NCBI RefSeq assembly: GCF_008064635.1
Contig: NZ_VRYZ01000007.1
Span: 186,001-250,000 of the forward strand
Source: Parahaliea aestuarii
Lineage (GTDB): Bacteria > Pseudomonadota > Gammaproteobacteria > Pseudomonadales > Halieaceae
Reading direction: 5' to 3'
Length of the DNA stretch: 64,000 nucleotides
Position numbers and translations under genes: made by a program. Positions 61,806 through 64,000 of this stretch are shown piece after piece. Position 1 is the stretch's first letter, and each line of letters starts with the position of its first letter. The notes beneath the pieces were generated by a model. The model saw only the letters and a program-made list of their open reading frames with translations, had not been told where the DNA came from and did no database searches.

Positions 61806-64000
61806 ATGCGATATCTGCTCAAACTATTGTGCTTATCACCATTGCTTTTGAGCACACCAGTCAGCGCCTCTATTTCCGAAGCAGATATTACCGTCAGCTT
61901 TCACCCAGCAGTCTTTGCTAACGACCTTACCCAAAAAACAGTTAGTCAGATCTTTCAAGACTCTACCGGTGCCATATGGTTTGCCTCCCTGGAGGGCCTA
62001 AATCGCTATAATGGCCACGAATTGGAGAACTTCAGATATTCCCCAGGCAATCCGGGAAGCCTGAGCTCCGACAATGTGACGGGAATAGAGGAAGACAACG
62101 AAGGTACAATCTGGATTTCCACCATCGGCGGCGGACTAAATAGATTCGATTCTACAAAGAACTCGTTCTCTGCACTCTACGCAGACAAAAGCCAGACAGA
62201 CAGACTGCTATCCAATGACATAAACACGATCTTCAAGGATTCATCAGGCCGAATTTGGGTGGGCCACTCAAATGCATTTTCATCATTTGATCCAAAAACG
62301 GAAAGATTCGATCACTATATCTCTGACAAAATATCTACTCCTCCGCTGGGAGAAGTTATTAGTTTTTCACAATCTACCGACGGAACAATATGGATTGCAA
62401 CTTCTGAAGCTGGAATTCTAAAAGTAGACACCATCTCCAGAAAAATTCTACCTTTAAAAGCTAACTCTTCAAACGACACTTCCCCACCCACCAACAACAT
62501 CATTGACACGATGATTGACAGCCAGAATCGGCTTTGGGTTGCCAGCTCTACAAGCGGCGTAGGGTTTCTAAACCTAAGAACAAATGAAAGACAGAACTTC
62601 AATCATCAAGCGTCGAATCTAGAATCAATACCTTCCAACTCGGTCTTCGAAATATTTGAAGATAAAAATGGATTTATTTGGCTAGGAACACAAGAGGGAC
62701 TATGTCTATTCAATGAAAAAAACAAGGGATTCATTCGGATAAATACGACTAATGCAAATCTACCAAGCGATCCGATCTATAGTATTTTTCAATCTAGCGA
62801 AGGACAATACTGGATTGGAACATATGATGGGCTTGCCACTGGCACAAGGTTAATATTTCCAACGTACAACGAAGGAAACACAAACCTCTCTAGCGATTCT
62901 ATAAATGCTTTCTCTGAAACAGGAGACGGCAGTTTTTGGGTTGGAACAGATAATGGACTAAACCGTCTTCGGCCGAACCACCAGAATTTTGAATGGATAA
63001 ATCAGTATACCTTCCCCAGCATCTCCAGCGGCAAAGTAATGAGTTTGCTGGGGGAAGAAAATACTATCTGGGTAGGAACTTTTGATGAGGGCTTAAACAG
63101 GATAGACCTAGAAAACAACCAAGTGGAAGTCTTTAGAAAAAATGAGGGGAACCCAAATTCTATCCCTGCCAACGGCATAACCTCGATAATACGGGGTACA
63201 GATAAAAATATCTACATTGGAACCTTTGGTGGCGGATTAAGCATCTATGACGAAAGAAATGGTACGTTTACAAACTATCAATACAAACCAGGGGATACAA
63301 ATAGTTTAAGTAGCAACAAGGTTATCGCAATCTACGAGGATTCGCTAGGAACAATTTGGATAGGAACAGAAAGCGGGCTGAACGGATTTGACCCGGAAAG
63401 AAAAACTTTTATCAGAATGTTCTCCGAAAGAGGAAACGCCAAAAGCTTATCTAACGATATGGTGTGGGCATTCTACGAAGATAAAAATGGAGATCTTTGG
63501 TTAGGCACCAATGGCGGTGGCCTAAACCGCTGGAGCTTGGAGAAAAGAAGCGCCAGGGAGAATTATTTTGACAAGTATGCGAACAACTCAGATTTCCCCA
63601 GTTCTCATATCTATGGCATTCAGCCAAGTCAAGAAGGGGGAATTTGGCTATCACATAACAATGGAGCCAGCCTACTTAACCCAAGTACCGGTCGAGCACG
63701 CCACTTTGGAATCAGGGATGGCCTCCAAGATAGAGAATTTAATTTGGGCGCATCATACCAAAAGTCGGATGGAAGCATACTGTTTGGAGGGAATCGGGGC
63801 TACAACCTAATTGACGATGACAATTATACAAATGAGAGTGAACCACCAAAGGTAAGTATCTCTGAAATAAGAATCATGAACCAAAGAATGAAGTTCGACG
63901 AGCCCTATAACAGTATAGATCAACTGAATCTTGGGTACAGGGACATCATGGTCTCAATTGAGTTCTTTGCTGCCCATTATACTAATCCAGACCTTATTAA
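61806..64000 (+). CDS. Two-propeller sensor protein (Reg_prop/Y_Y_Y), partial
   Basis: The frame is open from the ATG at 61806 to the window end (731 codons) and is cut off there. It has a signal peptide ending VSA (about residue 23). Fourteen blade motifs of the type GxIWxGTxxGLNRxD follow one another to about residue 670, which would make two seven-bladed propellers. The last part (SIEFFAAHYTNPDLI) begins a Y_Y_Y domain. Such sensors normally go on to a membrane helix and a histidine kinase or GGDEF domain, which lies outside. The gene is visibly AT-richer than the genes before 60.6 kb. Ribosome site weak. Confidence 0.9.
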   Translation, partial: MRYLLKLLCLSPLLLSTPVSASISEADITVSFHPAVFANDLTQKTVSQIFQDSTGAIWFASLEGLNRYNGHELENFRYSPGNPGSLSSDNVTGIEEDNEGTIWISTIGGGLNRFDSTKNSFSALYADKSQTDRLLSNDINTIFKDSSGRIWVGHSNAFSSFDPKTERFDHYISDKISTPPLGEVISFSQSTDGTIWIATSEAGILKVDTISRKILPLKANSSNDTSPPTNNIIDTMIDSQNRLWVASSTSGVGFLNLRTNERQNFNHQASNLESIPSNSVFEIFEDKNGFIWLGTQEGLCLFNEKNKGFIRINTTNANLPSDPIYSIFQSSEGQYWIGTYDGLATGTRLIFPTYNEGNTNLSSDSINAFSETGDGSFWVGTDNGLNRLRPNHQNFEWINQYTFPSISSGKVMSLLGEENTIWVGTFDEGLNRIDLENNQVEVFRKNEGNPNSIPANGITSIIRGTDKNIYIGTFGGGLSIYDERNGTFTNYQYKPGDTNSLSSNKVIAIYEDSLGTIWIGTESGLNGFDPERKTFIRMFSERGNAKSLSNDMVWAFYEDKNGDLWLGTNGGGLNRWSLEKRSARENYFDKYANNSDFPSSHIYGIQPSQEGGIWLSHNNGASLLNPSTGRARHFGIRDGLQDREFNLGASYQKSDGSILFGGNRGYNLIDDDNYTNESEPPKVSISEIRIMNQRMKFDEPYNSIDQLNLGYRDIMVSIEFFAAHYTNPDLI

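Overview
The window looks like chromosomal DNA of a GC-rich, aerobic, probably marine gammaproteobacterium. The best guess is the Cellvibrionales, in the Halieaceae/Spongiibacteraceae range. The hints are an Xps-type type II secretion system, homodimeric AceE, a glucosylglycerate osmolyte operon, TonB-dependent uptake and a steroid-ring catabolism cluster. Nothing in the window fixes the genus. No tRNA, rRNA, CRISPR array, transposase or integrase was recognised.

Layout. (1) 26-2921, minus: a strongly promoted secreted protein of unknown function, a small lipoprotein, and a sulfotransferase-like gene coupled to the end of the next operon. (2) 2927-13203, minus: a full type II secretion operon in the order E-F-G-H-I-J-K-L-M-N/C-D. 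(3) 13324-29019, minus: a catabolic cluster for steroid rings C and D. It holds fadD3, two Lrp/AsnC regulators, ipdA, ipdB, ipdC, echA20, four acyl-CoA dehydrogenases, fadA6, two SDRs (one ipdF) and a second thiolase. Large hairpin elements interrupt it, and a TonB-dependent receptor (29245-31548, plus) diverges from it. (4) 31587-35362, minus: an acyl-CoA ligase, an MBL-fold hydrolase and FabV. (5) 35475-40238, minus: glyK-gpgP-gpgS-ggaP, which can make glucosylglycerate and also recycle it. (6) 40378-42170, plus: a lipid-kinase-like gene coupled to a metallophosphoesterase. (7) 42211-54929: aceE-aceF, an M16 lipoprotein peptidase, an AI-2E family protein, a TusA-like protein, a BepA-like M48 protease, NadA, a deazaflavin-family protein and a small periplasmic protein. 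(8) 55090-60668, plus: two GGDEF-EAL proteins, the second a response regulator, then a subtilisin-like protease. (9) 60669-64000, plus: a visibly AT-richer segment. It has a secreted protein ending in eight exact 13-residue repeats behind a three-hairpin leader RNA, then a two-propeller sensor that runs off the window.

How the parts work together. The steroid cluster covers activation of the HIP propionate (FadD3), side-chain and ring beta-oxidation (FadE/FadA/SDR set), ring D opening (EchA20) and ring C opening (IpdAB). The divergent receptor is a candidate importer. Control probably runs through the two coupled Lrp/AsnC proteins and the dyads in the shared promoter region, because no TetR (KstR2-type) gene is present. 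The glucosylglycerate operon forms a closed loop: GpgS and GpgP build the solute from 3-phosphoglycerate, the GH13_18 phosphorylase splits it, and glycerate kinase returns glycerate to 3-phosphoglycerate. The c-di-GMP enzymes, the protease, the repeat protein and the propeller sensor may form a surface or signalling module, but that is inference.
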